A DNA stretch of 54,807 nt from Oscillospiraceae bacterium (GCA_017430985.1 JAFRLZ010000030.1:1-54807); one strand, 5' to 3'; counted from the first letter of the stretch, positions 15,094-23,671 are shown. Made by a program: numbers and translations. Notes: generated from the sequence alone by a model not told the origin.

Positions 15094-15834
15094 TCAAAGT
15101 TCCTTTCCAGTCTCGCGTCTGGCGATTACAAACAGCCGCCCGTCGCCGCCCTGCGGCCCGTCGTCCCGACGGCGCAGATCGACGAAGCCCGCCTGCGTCA
15201 GCAGCGCCTCGAGCGCCTCCGGCTCGTGCGCGTATTCGACGTGCTCCTCCCGCTCCCTGCGCCAGAGCTCGCCCTGCCGGGAGAAGAGGTCCATCCCGTA
15301 GACGAGGGCGTTTTCCGCCTCGTCGAAATCGGCGCGCCACAGACAGAGCAGGTCGTCCGTCTCGTCGAGGAAGACCTGCCCGTCCCGCTCGCGCAGCCAG
15401 TCGGGCGTGCGGATATCGAAGATCAGCAGTCCGCCCGGGCGGATGAACAGATGCAGCCGCCGGAAAAGCTCCGGCAGCGCCTCGGGCGGGAGATAGTTCA
15501 TCCCGTCGAGCGAGCAGTAGGCGGCGTCCACCGTGCCGTACAGATCCAGCTCCTCCGCGCTCTGGCAGAGGAAAAGCGGCGGGACGGCCAGGCCCTCCGC
15601 CTTCTCCCGCGCCTGCATGAGCATGTCGGCGGAGGCGTCTGCGGCGATCATCTCGTAGCCGCGCCGCGCCATGAGCGCCGTCAGCGTGCCGGTGCCGCAG
15701 CAGAAATCAAGCAGAAGGCGGAATTCGCCGCCATCGCGGGCAAACTCCGCCTCGTAGAGATCCGCAAACTGCGCATAGGGCACGTCTCCGGTCAGAGAAT
15801 CATACCAGAGAGCCAGAGCCCCGTAGCTGCTCAT
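15094..15834 (-). CDS. SAM-dependent methyltransferase
   Basis: A 246-residue class I methyltransferase with motif I LLDFCCGTGTLTALMA (about 40-55), followed by IAADAS acidic strand end and a C-terminal half with HVEYAHEPEALEALLTQAGF. This resembles YodB/UbiE-like small molecule methyltransferases, but the substrate cannot be told. ATG 15834 overlaps the yerC TGA (15831-15833), a clear coupled start; a longer in-frame reading back into yerC is rejected. It lies between yerC and hsp33 in one operon. Confidence 0.85.
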   Translation of the reverse strand: MSSYGALALWYDSLTGDVPYAQFADLYEAEFARDGGEFRLLLDFCCGTGTLTALMARRGYEMIAADASADMLMQAREKAEGLAVPPLFLCQSAEELDLYGTVDAAYCSLDGMNYLPPEALPELFRRLHLFIRPGGLLIFDIRTPDWLRERDGQVFLDETDDLLCLWRADFDEAENALVYGMDLFSRQGELWRREREEHVEYAHEPEALEALLTQAGFVDLRRRDDGPQGGDGRLFVIARRETGKEL

Positions 15835-16130
15835 GCCTGCTCCTGCTCCTTCATGCGCTCGAAGACGATGGCATAGCCGTCGTTGCCGTATTGCAGGGAA
15901 CGGTTGACCCGGCTGATCGTGGCGCTCGAGGCGCCCGTCTCGGCCAGGATGTCGTTGTAGATCATGCCGTTGTTGAGACAAACGGCCACCTGGAAGCGCT
16001 GCTCCATGGCCAGCAGCTCCGATACCGTGCAGAGGTCGTCAAAAAACTTCATGCACTCGTCCACGGTCTTCAGCGTGAGGATCGCCTTGTACATGTTTTC
16101 GTTGCGCGGCTTCTTCGGCAGCTTGTTCAT
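15831..16130 (-). CDS. yerC: YerC/YecD family TrpR-like regulator
   Basis: A 99-residue helical protein with a TrpR-type helix-turn-helix in the C-terminal half (NDILAETGASSATISRVNRSL). The N-terminal part (TVDECMKFFDDLCTVSEL) matches the YerC/YecD subgroup found in Firmicutes. Its target is not established here; it may act on its own promoter or on the methyltransferase and hsp33 genes that follow. ATG 16130 has GGAGGCGG upstream. Confidence 0.9.
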   Translation of the reverse strand: MNKLPKKPRNENMYKAILTLKTVDECMKFFDDLCTVSELLAMEQRFQVAVCLNNGMIYNDILAETGASSATISRVNRSLQYGNDGYAIVFERMKEQEQA

Positions 16131-16169
16131 ATTGGTTCCGCCTCCGTATCAAAAAATGTCAGTGCAGCC

Positions 16170-16198
16170 ATCATACACGATTTCTTTAAAAATGTAAA
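16170..16198 (-). promoter_or_regulatory. Promoter of yerC-methyltransferase-hsp33
   Basis: On the minus strand TTTACA (16193-16198) and TATGAT (16170-16175) are 17 bases apart, giving a leader of about 35 bases before yerC. Confidence 0.75.
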
Positions 16199-16237
16199 GG
16201 GTTAAAGTGAAAAAGTTCAGGTAATATTTAGGAATTT

Positions 16238-16345
16238 GCCGCCCGGCGCTCTGACGATGATCGGATGGCGAAAGGCCGGAAAGCATGGCACCGGGCGGCT
16301 CTGCGCATACGAAGCTGCCCGGCAAAAGGACCCGGCTCTTTTGCC
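16238..16345. other. Hairpin-rich intergenic block, possible structured RNA
   Basis: In the 487-base gap between yerC and nfeD, GCCGCCCGG (16238-16246) pairs perfectly with CCGGGCGGC (16291-16299). The second arm could instead pair with GCTGCCCGG (16314-16322). A further perfect 8-bp stem follows (GGCAAAAG 16321-16328 with CTTTTGCC 16338-16345). I see no believable protein here and match no RNA family I know. The strand is not clear and no promoter directly feeds it. Confidence 0.35.
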
Positions 16346-16541
16346 CTGTCGTCCTTCCGATGAGCGCCGCGCAGATGATCGGAACGATCCTTTCGGCCAG
16401 ACGGCACGTCCGGCGGAGAGTGCGGTGATCATTATTTTGCCGAAACCGGGGGAATAGCGAGCTTTATTTCCGCGTTTTCGCGCTTGCTTTCCCGCGCGCT
16501 TCGCGGTATGCTACAGACAGAAGGAAATCAACGGATGGCTC

Positions 16542-16570
16542 TTGCGGAAGCCGGCGGGATACTGTATAAT
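16542..16570 (+). promoter_or_regulatory. Promoter of nfeD-paraslipin
   Basis: TTGCGG (16542-16547) and a perfect TATAAT (16565-16570) with 17 bases between them lie about 40 bases before the nfeD start. Confidence 0.8.
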
Positions 16571-16617
16571 AACACAGTAATGTATCCGCAGAATAACGCG
16601 GAAAGGAGACAGAGAAC

Positions 16618-17052
16618 ATGACAATGCCTGTGGTATGGCTGATCGCCATGGTGGCCCTGCTCATCATCGAGGCCGTGGTCCCGGGGCTCATTTCGATCTG
16701 GTTCGCGATCGGCGCGCTGGCCGCGCTGCTGTCGGCTCTGCTGCACGCGCCGCTGTGGCTGCAGATCGTATGGTTCCTCGCGGTCTCCATCGCCGCGCTG
16801 GTGCTGACGAGGCCGCTGGCGGCCAAGTACGTCAACGCCCGCACGCAGCCGACCAACGCCGACGTGCTCATCGGCCGGGAATGCGTCGTCACCGAGACGA
16901 TCGACGACCTGCAGGGCAGCGGCGCTGTGAAGGTGAGCGGCAAGGTCTGGACGGCCCGGACAGGGAAGGAAGGCCTCAGCATCGAAAAGGGCGCCAAGGC
17001 CCGCATCCTGCGGATCGAGGGCGTCAAGCTGATCGTCGAGCCGATCGAGTAA
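16618..17052 (+). CDS. NfeD-like membrane protein
   Basis: A 144-residue short-form NfeD protein without the protease domain. The first half has three or so membrane helices (VVWLIAMVALLIIEAVVPGLI, AIGALAALLSALLHAPL, IVWFLAVSIAALVLT). The C-terminal half is the OB-fold (NADVLIGRECVVTETID, GLSIEKGAKARILRIEGVKL). These proteins partner SPFH-domain proteins in membrane microdomains, and such a gene follows 38 bases downstream. The ribosome site GAAAGGAGAC is good. Confidence 0.88.
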   Translation: MTMPVVWLIAMVALLIIEAVVPGLISIWFAIGALAALLSALLHAPLWLQIVWFLAVSIAALVLTRPLAAKYVNARTQPTNADVLIGRECVVTETIDDLQGSGAVKVSGKVWTARTGKEGLSIEKGAKARILRIEGVKLIVEPIE

Positions 17053-17090
17053 GAAATCTTTTTTGGAACTGAGATAAGGAGGAAAAACAC

Positions 17091-17984
17091 ATGACCGGAG
17101 GAACTATCGTACTGATTGCGCTGATCGTGATCCTGATCGTGATCCTGATCCGCAATATCCGCATCGTCCCGCAGGCGAGAGCGTTCGTCATCGAGCGCCT
17201 GGGCGCCTACCGCACCACCTGGGACGTGGGTCTCCACCTGAAGGTGCCTTTCATCGAGCGCGTCTCCAAGATGGTCTCCCTCAAGGAGCAGGTGGCGGAC
17301 TTCCCGCCCCAGCCCGTTATCACCAAGGATAACGTCACCATGCAGATCGACACGGTGGTCTATTTCCAGATCACCGACCCGAAGCTCTACACCTACGGCA
17401 TCGAGCAGCCCATGATCGCCATCGAGAACCTCGCGGCCACCACGCTGCGTAACATCATCGGCGACCTGGAGCTCGACCAGTGCCTCACGAGCCGCGACAT
17501 CATCAACACCAAGATGCGCGCCATCCTCGACGAGGCGACCGATCCCTGGGGCATCAAGGTCAACCGCGTGGAGCTCAAGAACATCCTCCCGCCCAAGGAG
17601 ATCCAGAACGCGATGGAGAAGCAGATGAAGGCCGAGCGCGAACGCCGCGAAGCCATCCTGCGCGCCGAAGGCGAGAAGCGCGCCGCCATCCTTGAGGCCG
17701 AAGGCGAGAAGGAATCCGCGATCCTGCGCGCCGACGCCAAGAAGCAGCAGCAGATCCTGGAGGCCGAAGGCGAGGCCGAGGCCATCCTGAAGGTGCAGAC
17801 CGCCACGGCCGAGGGCATCAAGCTCATCAACGAGGCCGCGCCGACCGACGCCGTGATCCGCATCAAGGCTCTCGAGGCTTTCTCCGCGGCTGCCAACGGG
17901 CAGGCGACCAAGATCATCATCCCCAGCGAGATCCAGGGGCTGGCCGGTCTGGCCGAGGGCGTCATCGAAGCCACCAAGAAGTAA
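17091..17984 (+). CDS. SPFH-domain membrane protein (paraslipin/QmcA-like)
   Basis: A 297-residue stomatin-family protein: one N-terminal helix (IVLIALIVILIVILI), the SPFH domain from RAFVIERLGAYRTTWDVGLH to about residue 190, and a long Ala/Glu/Arg-rich coiled coil (AILRAEGEKRAAILEAEGEK repeats) used for oligomerisation. It ends QGLAGLAEGVIEATKK. It probably forms a membrane scaffold with the NfeD-like partner. A terminator follows within 20 bases. Confidence 0.93.
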   Translation: MTGGTIVLIALIVILIVILIRNIRIVPQARAFVIERLGAYRTTWDVGLHLKVPFIERVSKMVSLKEQVADFPPQPVITKDNVTMQIDTVVYFQITDPKLYTYGIEQPMIAIENLAATTLRNIIGDLELDQCLTSRDIINTKMRAILDEATDPWGIKVNRVELKNILPPKEIQNAMEKQMKAERERREAILRAEGEKRAAILEAEGEKESAILRADAKKQQQILEAEGEAEAILKVQTATAEGIKLINEAAPTDAVIRIKALEAFSAAANGQATKIIIPSEIQGLAGLAEGVIEATKK

Positions 17985-18004
17985 AGCATAGAGGAAAGAC
18001 CCGG

Positions 18005-18033
18005 AAGGGGCTGCCGTTCTGGCAGCCCCTTTT
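18005..18033 (+). terminator. Intrinsic terminator after the paraslipin gene
   Basis: AAGGGGCTGCC and GGCAGCCCCTT (18005-18015 with 18021-18031) form a perfect 11-bp stem followed by TTTT within the last arm region. Confidence 0.8.
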
Positions 18034-18054
18034 CGGAATAGGAGGAAATCTCGG

Positions 18055-19326
18055 ATGAATGGCAGTGCGGCAGAGTTTTTGAAGCGACACGGCATGCAGC
18101 CGGAACGCATCGACCCGATCCCGGAGGCCGAGCGCATGCTCGGGAGCCTGCGCGACGGCCTCGCGCGACCCGGAGCCACGGTGCCGATGATCCCGACCTA
18201 CCTGCGCGTGGACGGGGCGATCCCGGCTGGAGCGGCCGCCGTGGTCATCGACGCGGGCGGTACGAACTTTCGCTGCGCGCTGGCGCGCTTCACGGACGAG
18301 GGCTGCAGGATCGAGCGCATGAGCAAGCGGCGCATGCCCGGCATCGAGCGACCGGCCAGCTGGGAGGAGTTCATCTCCTTCACGGCAGACGCGATCATGC
18401 CGCTCCTGTCGGAGACGGACGCCGTCGGCTTCTGTTTTTCCTATTCCGCCGATATCACGCCGGAGGTCGACGGACGCGTGATCCGCATCGACAAGGAAGT
18501 CACGATCACCGGCTGCGAAGGGAAGCTCGTGGGCGAGTCTCTGCTGGCGGAGCTCAAGCGCCGCGGCGTGACCGGCAAGCGCGTTGTCGTGCTGAACGAC
18601 ACGGCGGCCGTCCTGCTCGGCGGCACGGCCGCGCTGGACAAGTCCCGCTACGAGGGCTTCATCGGCCAGGTCAGCGGCACCGGCACCAACACCTGCTGCG
18701 CGCTGCCCTTTTCCGCGATCGGGAAGCTCGCGCGCGCGGACGACGCGCGCATCCTCGTCAACCTCGAGTCCGGCCTCTACGACGGCCTGCCGCGCGGCGA
18801 CTTCGATCTTGCGCTGGACCGCGAGAGCCAGAACCCCGGGCTCAAGTTCCTGGAAAAGCTGACGGCGGGCGTGTATCTCGGCGAGCTGCTGCGGCTGATG
18901 ACCGCGGCCGCCGCGCAGGAGGGAGAGCTCTCCGCCGCCACGGCGCGGCGTGTGCGCGCCCTCGGGCGCTTCGACGCGGCCACGGTGGACGCCTGGGCCT
19001 GCGGAGAGGGGCTCGGAGAGCTCTGCGAGAACGAGGCGGAGGCGGCCTTCCTGCGGGAGCTGAGCCTTGCCATGTTCGAGCGCTCGGCGCGCGCGATGTG
19101 CGTCAACCTCCTGGCGATCCTGCTGCTGACGGGCGAGGGGAAGGAAAAGCCCGTCTGCCTCTGCGCGGAGGGCTCGCTGGTGCAGAAGGGACGGCAGTAC
19201 CGCCCGAGGCTCGAAGAGCTGCTGAAGACCTATGCCCTTGGCGTGCTGGGACGGCGGGTCGAGCTGCGCGTGGGGGAGGAGACGACGCTCCCGGGCGCGG
19301 CGGCCGCCGCTCTGCTCAATAGATAG
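18055..19326 (+). CDS. Hexokinase-family sugar kinase
   Basis: A 423-residue protein with the hexokinase fold signatures: VVIDAGGTNFRCAL (about 63-76, phosphate loop), GFCFSYS (about 124) and VVVLNDTAAVLLGG (about 177-190), then an GTGTNTCC adenosine-side box. Length and motifs resemble the eukaryote-type hexokinase family rather than ROK or short bacterial glucokinases. The usual sugar-binding WTKGF box is replaced by IRIDKEVTI, so the sugar preference is uncertain. The start ATG 18055 has AGGAGG 9 bases upstream, after the preceding terminator; I see no clear promoter of its own. Confidence 0.82.
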   Translation: MNGSAAEFLKRHGMQPERIDPIPEAERMLGSLRDGLARPGATVPMIPTYLRVDGAIPAGAAAVVIDAGGTNFRCALARFTDEGCRIERMSKRRMPGIERPASWEEFISFTADAIMPLLSETDAVGFCFSYSADITPEVDGRVIRIDKEVTITGCEGKLVGESLLAELKRRGVTGKRVVVLNDTAAVLLGGTAALDKSRYEGFIGQVSGTGTNTCCALPFSAIGKLARADDARILVNLESGLYDGLPRGDFDLALDRESQNPGLKFLEKLTAGVYLGELLRLMTAAAAQEGELSAATARRVRALGRFDAATVDAWACGEGLGELCENEAEAAFLRELSLAMFERSARAMCVNLLAILLLTGEGKEKPVCLCAEGSLVQKGRQYRPRLEELLKTYALGVLGRRVELRVGEETTLPGAAAAALLNR

Positions 19327-19348
19327 CAGAATACGATCCCCGTCTGAC

Positions 19349-19385
19349 AGCGGAGCCGCGGCGACATGCCGCGGCTCCGCTTTTT
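19349..19385 (+). terminator. Intrinsic terminator after hexokinase
   Basis: AGCGGAGCCGCGGC pairs perfectly with GCCGCGGCTCCGCT around a short loop, followed by TTTTT. It is one of the strongest stems in the window. Confidence 0.9.
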
Positions 19386-19402
19386 CATCCGACCGGCGTT
19401 CA

Positions 19403-19432
19403 GGTATCAGCGGAAAGCAAAAAACATAGGCT
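19403..19432 (+). promoter_or_regulatory. Possible sigma-E type promoter of yqfC
   Basis: CATAGGCT (19425-19432) resembles the CATA-starting -10 of mother-cell sigma E promoters, with GGTATCA about 15 bases upstream as a weak -35. yqfC and yqfD are sigma-E genes in B. subtilis. The match is too loose to be sure. Confidence 0.3.
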
Positions 19433-19458
19433 GTATACCATCGGGAGGAGGTGACGCC

Positions 19459-19728
19459 GTGAGGAAGGACACGGCGCGGTTCAGCGATTTCTGCGAGCGT
19501 CTGGACTTGCCGGCCGAGGCGGCCGGCGCGGCAAAGCTCACGATCACGGACGGAAAGCAGACGCTGGTGGAAAATCATCGGGGATTGTTGGAGTACGGCG
19601 CGGACCAGATCCGCGTCAGCACCGGCCGCGGTCAGATCATCCTGCGCGGCAGCGGCCTGACGCTGGGCGCCATGAGCGACCGGGAGCTGCTGATACGCGG
19701 AAGGCTGCTGTCGGCGGAATGGGAGTGA
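19459..19728 (+). CDS. yqfC: Sporulation protein YqfC
   Basis: An 89-residue protein with the YqfC pattern: LPAEAAGAAKLTITDGKQTLVENHRGLLEY, then a GRGQIILRGSGLTLGAM segment. It starts with GTG at 19459, preceded by the strong ribosome site GGGAGGAGGTGA; a longer frame reaching back to 19366 would run through the terminator hairpin. Four bases separate it from yqfD. In Bacillus the pair belongs to the early mother-cell sporulation regulon; the molecular role is unknown. Confidence 0.9.
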   Translation: MRKDTARFSDFCERLDLPAEAAGAAKLTITDGKQTLVENHRGLLEYGADQIRVSTGRGQIILRGSGLTLGAMSDRELLIRGRLLSAEWE

Positions 19729-19732
19729 GCGG

Positions 19733-20899
19733 ATGAACAGGATCGAACGAAGGATCAAGGGCGCGCTGCGATATGAGCTCTGCGGCGTGCAGCCCGAGGC
19801 CCTGCTCAACGCCTGCGCGCTGGAGGGCCTGCCGTTTTCCGAGCTGGAGATCGTGGACGCGTACACCCTGCGCCTGACGATCCCGGAGGATGAAAGAGCG
19901 CGGCTGGAAGCCCTGGCGCCACGCTGCCGCTGCGAACTTCGTCCGCTCGGCGGAACGGGCGGCAGGACCGCGCGCAGGGCTCTGCGCCGCCGATGGCCGC
20001 TGCTGCTGGCCGCGGCGCTGCTCCTGCTCGGTCTGCTGGTCTCGTCCCTCTTCATCTGGGAGATCGAGCTGATCGGCAGGGAGTCGCTGAGCAGGGGCCT
20101 GCTTCTGCGCGCGCTCGAGGACGCCGGCGTCGCGCCCGGGGCTTTCCGGCCCGGACTGGACGCCGACGAGGTGCGTAGCCGGGTGCTCGAACGCGTCCCG
20201 GAGCTCGCGTGGATGACCGTGAACGTGCGCGGCTCCCGCGCGAGCGTGCTGCTGCTCGAGCGCAGCGACAAGCCCGAGATCTATCGGGAGAAGGACGCGG
20301 CGGACGTGACGGCGAAATGCGCGGGCATCGTCCGGCGCGTCTCCGTGCTCAACGGCCGGCCGCTCGTCCGGCCTGGGCAGGCCGTGCTCCGGGGGGAGAC
20401 GCTCGTCAGCGGCGTGATGGACAGCCTCACCAACGCGCCGCGCGGCGTGAGGGCCCGGGCGGAGGTGCTGGCCGATACCTGGTATGAGATCACGGCGCTC
20501 TGTCCGGCCGGCCGCCTGAAAGAGACGGACGGCGGGACGGCGCAGCGCCGCTACGCGCTCGTCGTCGGAAAAACGCGGGTGAATTTTTACGGAAAGGGTG
20601 GAAAAGCTCTTGACGGATATGATAAAATCATCCGTGAACACAGGCTTGCCGTCAAGGGATTGTTTTCGACGCCCCTATGCCTGGTCTGCGAGGAGCTGCG
20701 CCCCTATGAGGCGCGCGCAGCGGCCTTCTCCGCCCCGGAGGAGCTGCAGCAGCGGCTGTTCGGGGAGCTGAACGCGCAGATCCGCGGGGAGATCGTCTCG
20801 GCGAGCTTTTCCGTCTCGGAGGGCGATGCGCTGCTCGGCGTGAGCCTCCACGCGGCCTGCCGGGAGGACATCGCCAAAACGGTTGACATAATACCATAG
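19733..20899 (+). CDS. yqfD: Sporulation protein YqfD
   Basis: A 388-residue membrane protein with a cytoplasmic N-terminal domain of about 80 residues (MNRIERRIKGALRYELCGVQ), one clear helix (RRWPLLLAAALLLLGLLVSS) and a large outer domain that begins IWEIELIGRESLSRGLLLRAL and contains KCAGIVRRVSVLNGRPLVRPG. This is the usual layout of YqfD. It follows yqfC by 4 bases and precedes phoH, the order seen in many Firmicutes. Confidence 0.92.
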   Translation: MNRIERRIKGALRYELCGVQPEALLNACALEGLPFSELEIVDAYTLRLTIPEDERARLEALAPRCRCELRPLGGTGGRTARRALRRRWPLLLAAALLLLGLLVSSLFIWEIELIGRESLSRGLLLRALEDAGVAPGAFRPGLDADEVRSRVLERVPELAWMTVNVRGSRASVLLLERSDKPEIYREKDAADVTAKCAGIVRRVSVLNGRPLVRPGQAVLRGETLVSGVMDSLTNAPRGVRARAEVLADTWYEITALCPAGRLKETDGGTAQRRYALVVGKTRVNFYGKGGKALDGYDKIIREHRLAVKGLFSTPLCLVCEELRPYEARAAAFSAPEELQQRLFGELNAQIRGEIVSASFSVSEGDALLGVSLHAACREDIAKTVDIIP

Positions 20900-20916
20900 A
20901 ACGGGTGGATACACAG

Positions 20917-21924
20917 ATGATAGAGAAAACCCTCGAAGTTGAACGGATGGAGCATGTGATCCAGGTCTTCGGCTCCTTCGACCAGAATCTCCGCATCATT
21001 GAAACGGAGCTGGGCGTGAAGGTGCTCGACCGGGACAACAGGATCCACATCCTCGGTGAAGCCGAGGACGTTCTGCTTGCGGAAAAAGCCATCAACGGGC
21101 TGCTGACGCTCGCCGCCAAGGGTGAGAACATCGACGCGCAGAACGTGCGCTATATCCTCAAGCTCGTGGGCGAGGGCAAGGAGACGAAGATCCAGGAGCT
21201 CGCCGGCGACGTGATCTGCATCACGGCCAAGGGCAAGCCCATCAAGCCCAAGACGCTCGGCCAGAAGGAGTACTGCGAGGCCATCGAGCACAACACGGTC
21301 ACGCTCGGCATCGGCCCGGCGGGCACCGGCAAGACGTATCTCGCGGTGGCCGCCGCGGTGGCCGCTTTCCGTGCGGAGGAGGTCAACCGCATCATCCTCA
21401 CGCGCCCCGCGGTCGAAGCCGGCGAGCGGCTGGGCTTTCTGCCGGGCGATCTGCAGAGCAAGGTCGACCCCTATCTGCGCCCTCTCTACGACGCGCTGTT
21501 CGACATGCTCGGCCCGGACACCTATCAGAAATACCTTGAGCGCGGCAACATCGAGGTCGCGCCGCTGGCCTATATGCGCGGCCGCACGCTCGACGACAGC
21601 TTCATCATCCTCGACGAGGCGCAGAACACCTCGCGCGAGCAGATGAAGATGTTCCTCACGCGCATCGGCTTCGGCTCCAAGGTGGTCATCACCGGCGATA
21701 TCACGCAGATCGACCTGCCCGCGGACAAGACCAGCGGCCTCAAGGTCGCCATGCGCGTGCTCGAGGGCATCGACGATATCGCGGTCTGCACCCTGACCGG
21801 GGCGGACGTGGTGCGCCACCGCCTGGTGCAGAAGATCATCGAGGCCTATGAGGACTACGACAAGAAGCATCCTGCCGAGCCGGCGCCGAAAAAGCTGCCG
21901 CCGAAGCGCTACAAGAGGGGATGA
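20917..21924 (+). CDS. phoH: PhoH-family ATPase
   Basis: A 335-residue cytoplasmic protein with an N-terminal KH-like segment and the PhoH ATPase core: Walker [15 protein letters not shown] (about 133), [16 protein letters not shown] and Walker [10 protein letters not shown] (about 230), then [10 protein letters not shown]. Believed to act in RNA metabolism with YbeY, whose gene overlaps its end. I start at ATG 20917, which has GGGTGG 9 bases upstream; GTG 20905 is possible and adds four residues. Confidence 0.93.
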   Translation: MIEKTLEVERMEHVIQVFGSFDQNLRIIETELGVKVLDRDNRIHILGEAEDVLLAEKAINGLLTLAAKGENIDAQNVRYILKLVGEGKETKIQELAGDVICITAKGKPIKPKTLGQKEYCEAIEHNTVTLGIGPAGTGKTYLAVAAAVAAFRAEEVNRIILTRPAVEAGERLGFLPGDLQSKVDPYLRPLYDALFDMLGPDTYQKYLERGNIEVAPLAYMRGRTLDDSFIILDEAQNTSREQMKMFLTRIGFGSKVVITGDITQIDLPADKTSGLKVAMRVLEGIDDIAVCTLTGADVVRHRLVQKIIEAYEDYDKKHPAEPAPKKLPPKRYKRG

Positions 21925-21926
21925 GC

Positions 21927-22409
21927 ATGGAACCGTATGAGATCTGTGTGAGCCGCGAGCTCAAAAACCTCGGCCATCGGAACGCCGCCGCGCTCATCAA
22001 AAAGGCCGCGGCCGCCGCGCTGCGGGCCGAGGGCGTGGAGGCGGCGATCATAAGTGTTATGTTAACCGACGACGCGGGCATCCGGCGCGTCAACCGCGAC
22101 TTTCGCGGCGTGGACCGCGCCACGGACGTGCTGAGCTTCCCGCTCAACGAGCTCGTGCCCGGGGCCTTCGAGCCCGACGGCTGCGAGATCGACCCGGCGA
22201 CCGGCGCGGTGATGCTGGGCGATATGATGATCTCCCTGCCGCGCTGCGAGGCGCAGGGGGAGGAGTTCGGCCACGGCTTTGACCGCGAGATCCGGTACCT
22301 GACGGTACATTCCGTGCTGCATCTGCTCGGCTACGACCATCTGGACGAGGGGCCGACGAAGCGGCAGATGCGCGCAAGAGAAAAAACGATCATGGGGGAT
22401 ATGGACTGA
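21927..22409 (+). CDS. ybeY: YbeY rRNA maturation endoribonuclease
   Basis: A 160-residue metalloprotein with the zinc motif HSVLHLLGYDH (H-x3-H-x5-H) near residue 131 and the preceding TDVLSFPL box. It matures 16S rRNA 3' ends and takes part in ribosome quality control. ATG 21927 has GAGGGG at a fitting distance; ATG 21921, which overlaps the phoH stop by 4 bases, is the alternative. Era follows after one base. Confidence 0.95.
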   Translation: MEPYEICVSRELKNLGHRNAAALIKKAAAAALRAEGVEAAIISVMLTDDAGIRRVNRDFRGVDRATDVLSFPLNELVPGAFEPDGCEIDPATGAVMLGDMMISLPRCEAQGEEFGHGFDREIRYLTVHSVLHLLGYDHLDEGPTKRQMRAREKTIMGDMD

Positions 22410-22410
22410 A

Positions 22411-23298
22411 ATGACGAAAAGTGCGATGATCACCGTCTGCGGACGGCCGAACGTGGGCAAATCCACGCTGACCAACGCCCTGGTGGGCGAGAAGATCGCC
22501 ATCGTCTCGGACAAGCCGCAGACGACGCGCAACCGCATCACCGCCATCGTCAGCCGGGGCGAGACGCAGTTCGTGCTGCTGGACACGCCGGGCTTCCACA
22601 AGCCGCGCACGCGGCTGGGCGACTATATGGTGAACGTCGTGCGCGAGAGCGTGGCGGACGTGGACGCGGTGCTGCTGCTCGTGGAGCCCGTGGCCGCCGT
22701 CGGGCCGCAGGAGCAGGCGCTCATTGAGCGGCTGCGCGAGACGGAAGCGCCGGCGATCCTCGTCATCAACAAGATCGACACCGTGGACAAGCCACGGCTG
22801 CTGGAGGTCATGGCGCTCTACGCGCAGCAGTATGAGTTCGCGGCCATCCTGCCGGTCTCCGCGAAGACCGGGGAAGGGCTGGACGAGCTTCTGGACGAGA
22901 TGGAAAGCTTCGCCGTCGAGAGCCCGCACTATTTCCCGGACGACATGATCACGGACCAGCCCGAGCGGCAGATCTGCGCCGAGCTCGTGCGCGAAAAGCT
23001 CCTGAAGTGTCTCGACAAGGAGATCCCGCACGGCACGGCGGTGGAGATCACGCGCTTTACGGAGCGCGAAGACGGCGTCGTGGAGATCGAGGCGACGATC
23101 TACTGCGAGAAGGACAGCCACAAGGGCATCATCATCGGCAAGAAGGGCGCGATGCTGAAAAAGATCGGCGAGCTGTCCCGCACGGATATCGAGGACTTCC
23201 TCGGCACGAAGGTCTATCTGCAGACTTGGGTGAAGGTCAAGGAAAACTGGCGCGACTCGCTCGCCCAGCTCAGAAACTTCGGTTATCGGAACGACTAA
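22411..23298 (+). CDS. era: GTPase Era
   Basis: A 295-residue ribosome assembly GTPase. GTP-binding motifs: CGRPNVGKST (about 10-19), LDTPGFHKPR (about 58), VINKID (about 118), and SAKTG. The C-terminal KH domain is present (KGIIIGKKGAMLKKIG), which binds the 3' end of 16S rRNA. It is coupled to ybeY. A palindromic repeat begins 6 bases after the stop. Confidence 0.97.
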   Translation: MTKSAMITVCGRPNVGKSTLTNALVGEKIAIVSDKPQTTRNRITAIVSRGETQFVLLDTPGFHKPRTRLGDYMVNVVRESVADVDAVLLLVEPVAAVGPQEQALIERLRETEAPAILVINKIDTVDKPRLLEVMALYAQQYEFAAILPVSAKTGEGLDELLDEMESFAVESPHYFPDDMITDQPERQICAELVREKLLKCLDKEIPHGTAVEITRFTEREDGVVEIEATIYCEKDSHKGIIIGKKGAMLKKIGELSRTDIEDFLGTKVYLQTWVKVKENWRDSLAQLRNFGYRND

Positions 23299-23304
23299 GG
23301 GCGG

Positions 23305-23453
23305 AAAACGGGAGTTTGGCAAGGCGTTGGTTTTTGACCGTAGGGGCCGATGCCCTCATCGGCCCGCGGAAAAATATACCTGTTCATGCGGGGCGATGAA
23401 GGCATCGCCCCCTGCATCATCCAATTTAAACGCCCCTGCAAACTCTGATTTTT
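23305..23453. repeat. 150-bp palindromic intergenic repeat, copy 2
   Basis: Nearly identical to 7437-7586 over its core: TTTGACCGTAGGGGCCGATG, CCTGTTCATGCGGGGCGATG and CATCATCCAATTTAAACGCC occur in both in the same order and spacing. The ends again form an inverted repeat (AAAACGGGAGTTT against AAACTCTGATTTT). It lies between the era stop and yqzL and does not interrupt a gene. Both strands carry short spurious frames. Confidence 0.85.
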
Positions 23454-23522
23454 CCGAATACCTATATTTGCTATCGAACAAACGCCTCTGTACGGCAAAC
23501 ACTAAGAGCAGAGGTGATCGAT

Positions 23523-23621
23523 ATGAAAAGCAGCGAGTTCTGGCGCGTTTTCGCCGAGACGGGCGACCCGGTGGTCTATCTGCTGTATCGGTCGGCAGAG
23601 GATGCGGAGCGGTCGGAATAG
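23523..23621 (+). CDS. yqzL: YqzL-like small protein
   Basis: A 32-residue frame starting at ATG 23523 with AGAGGTGATCGAT upstream. The start reads MKSSEFWRVFAETGDPVVYL, followed by LYRSAEDAERSE. The pattern FWxVFxxTGxPxxYLLYR is that of YqzL, a tiny protein encoded just before recO in Bacillus; here it also lies between era and recO. Function unknown. The gene is easily missed because of its size. Confidence 0.82.
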   Translation: MKSSEFWRVFAETGDPVVYLLYRSAEDAERSE

Positions 23622-23671
23622 AGAGACAGGCCGGAGCTTCGGCTCCGCCCTGCGGGAGCTGGGATACATAA

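Noticed and set aside
16217-16457. Two short frames of 71-73 residues on opposite strands
   Set aside because: They overlap each other, lack ribosome sites and family patterns, and lie in a hairpin-rich gap.
17962-20271. A 769-residue minus-strand frame
   Set aside because: It is the shadow of the hexokinase, yqfC and yqfD genes and crosses two clear terminators.
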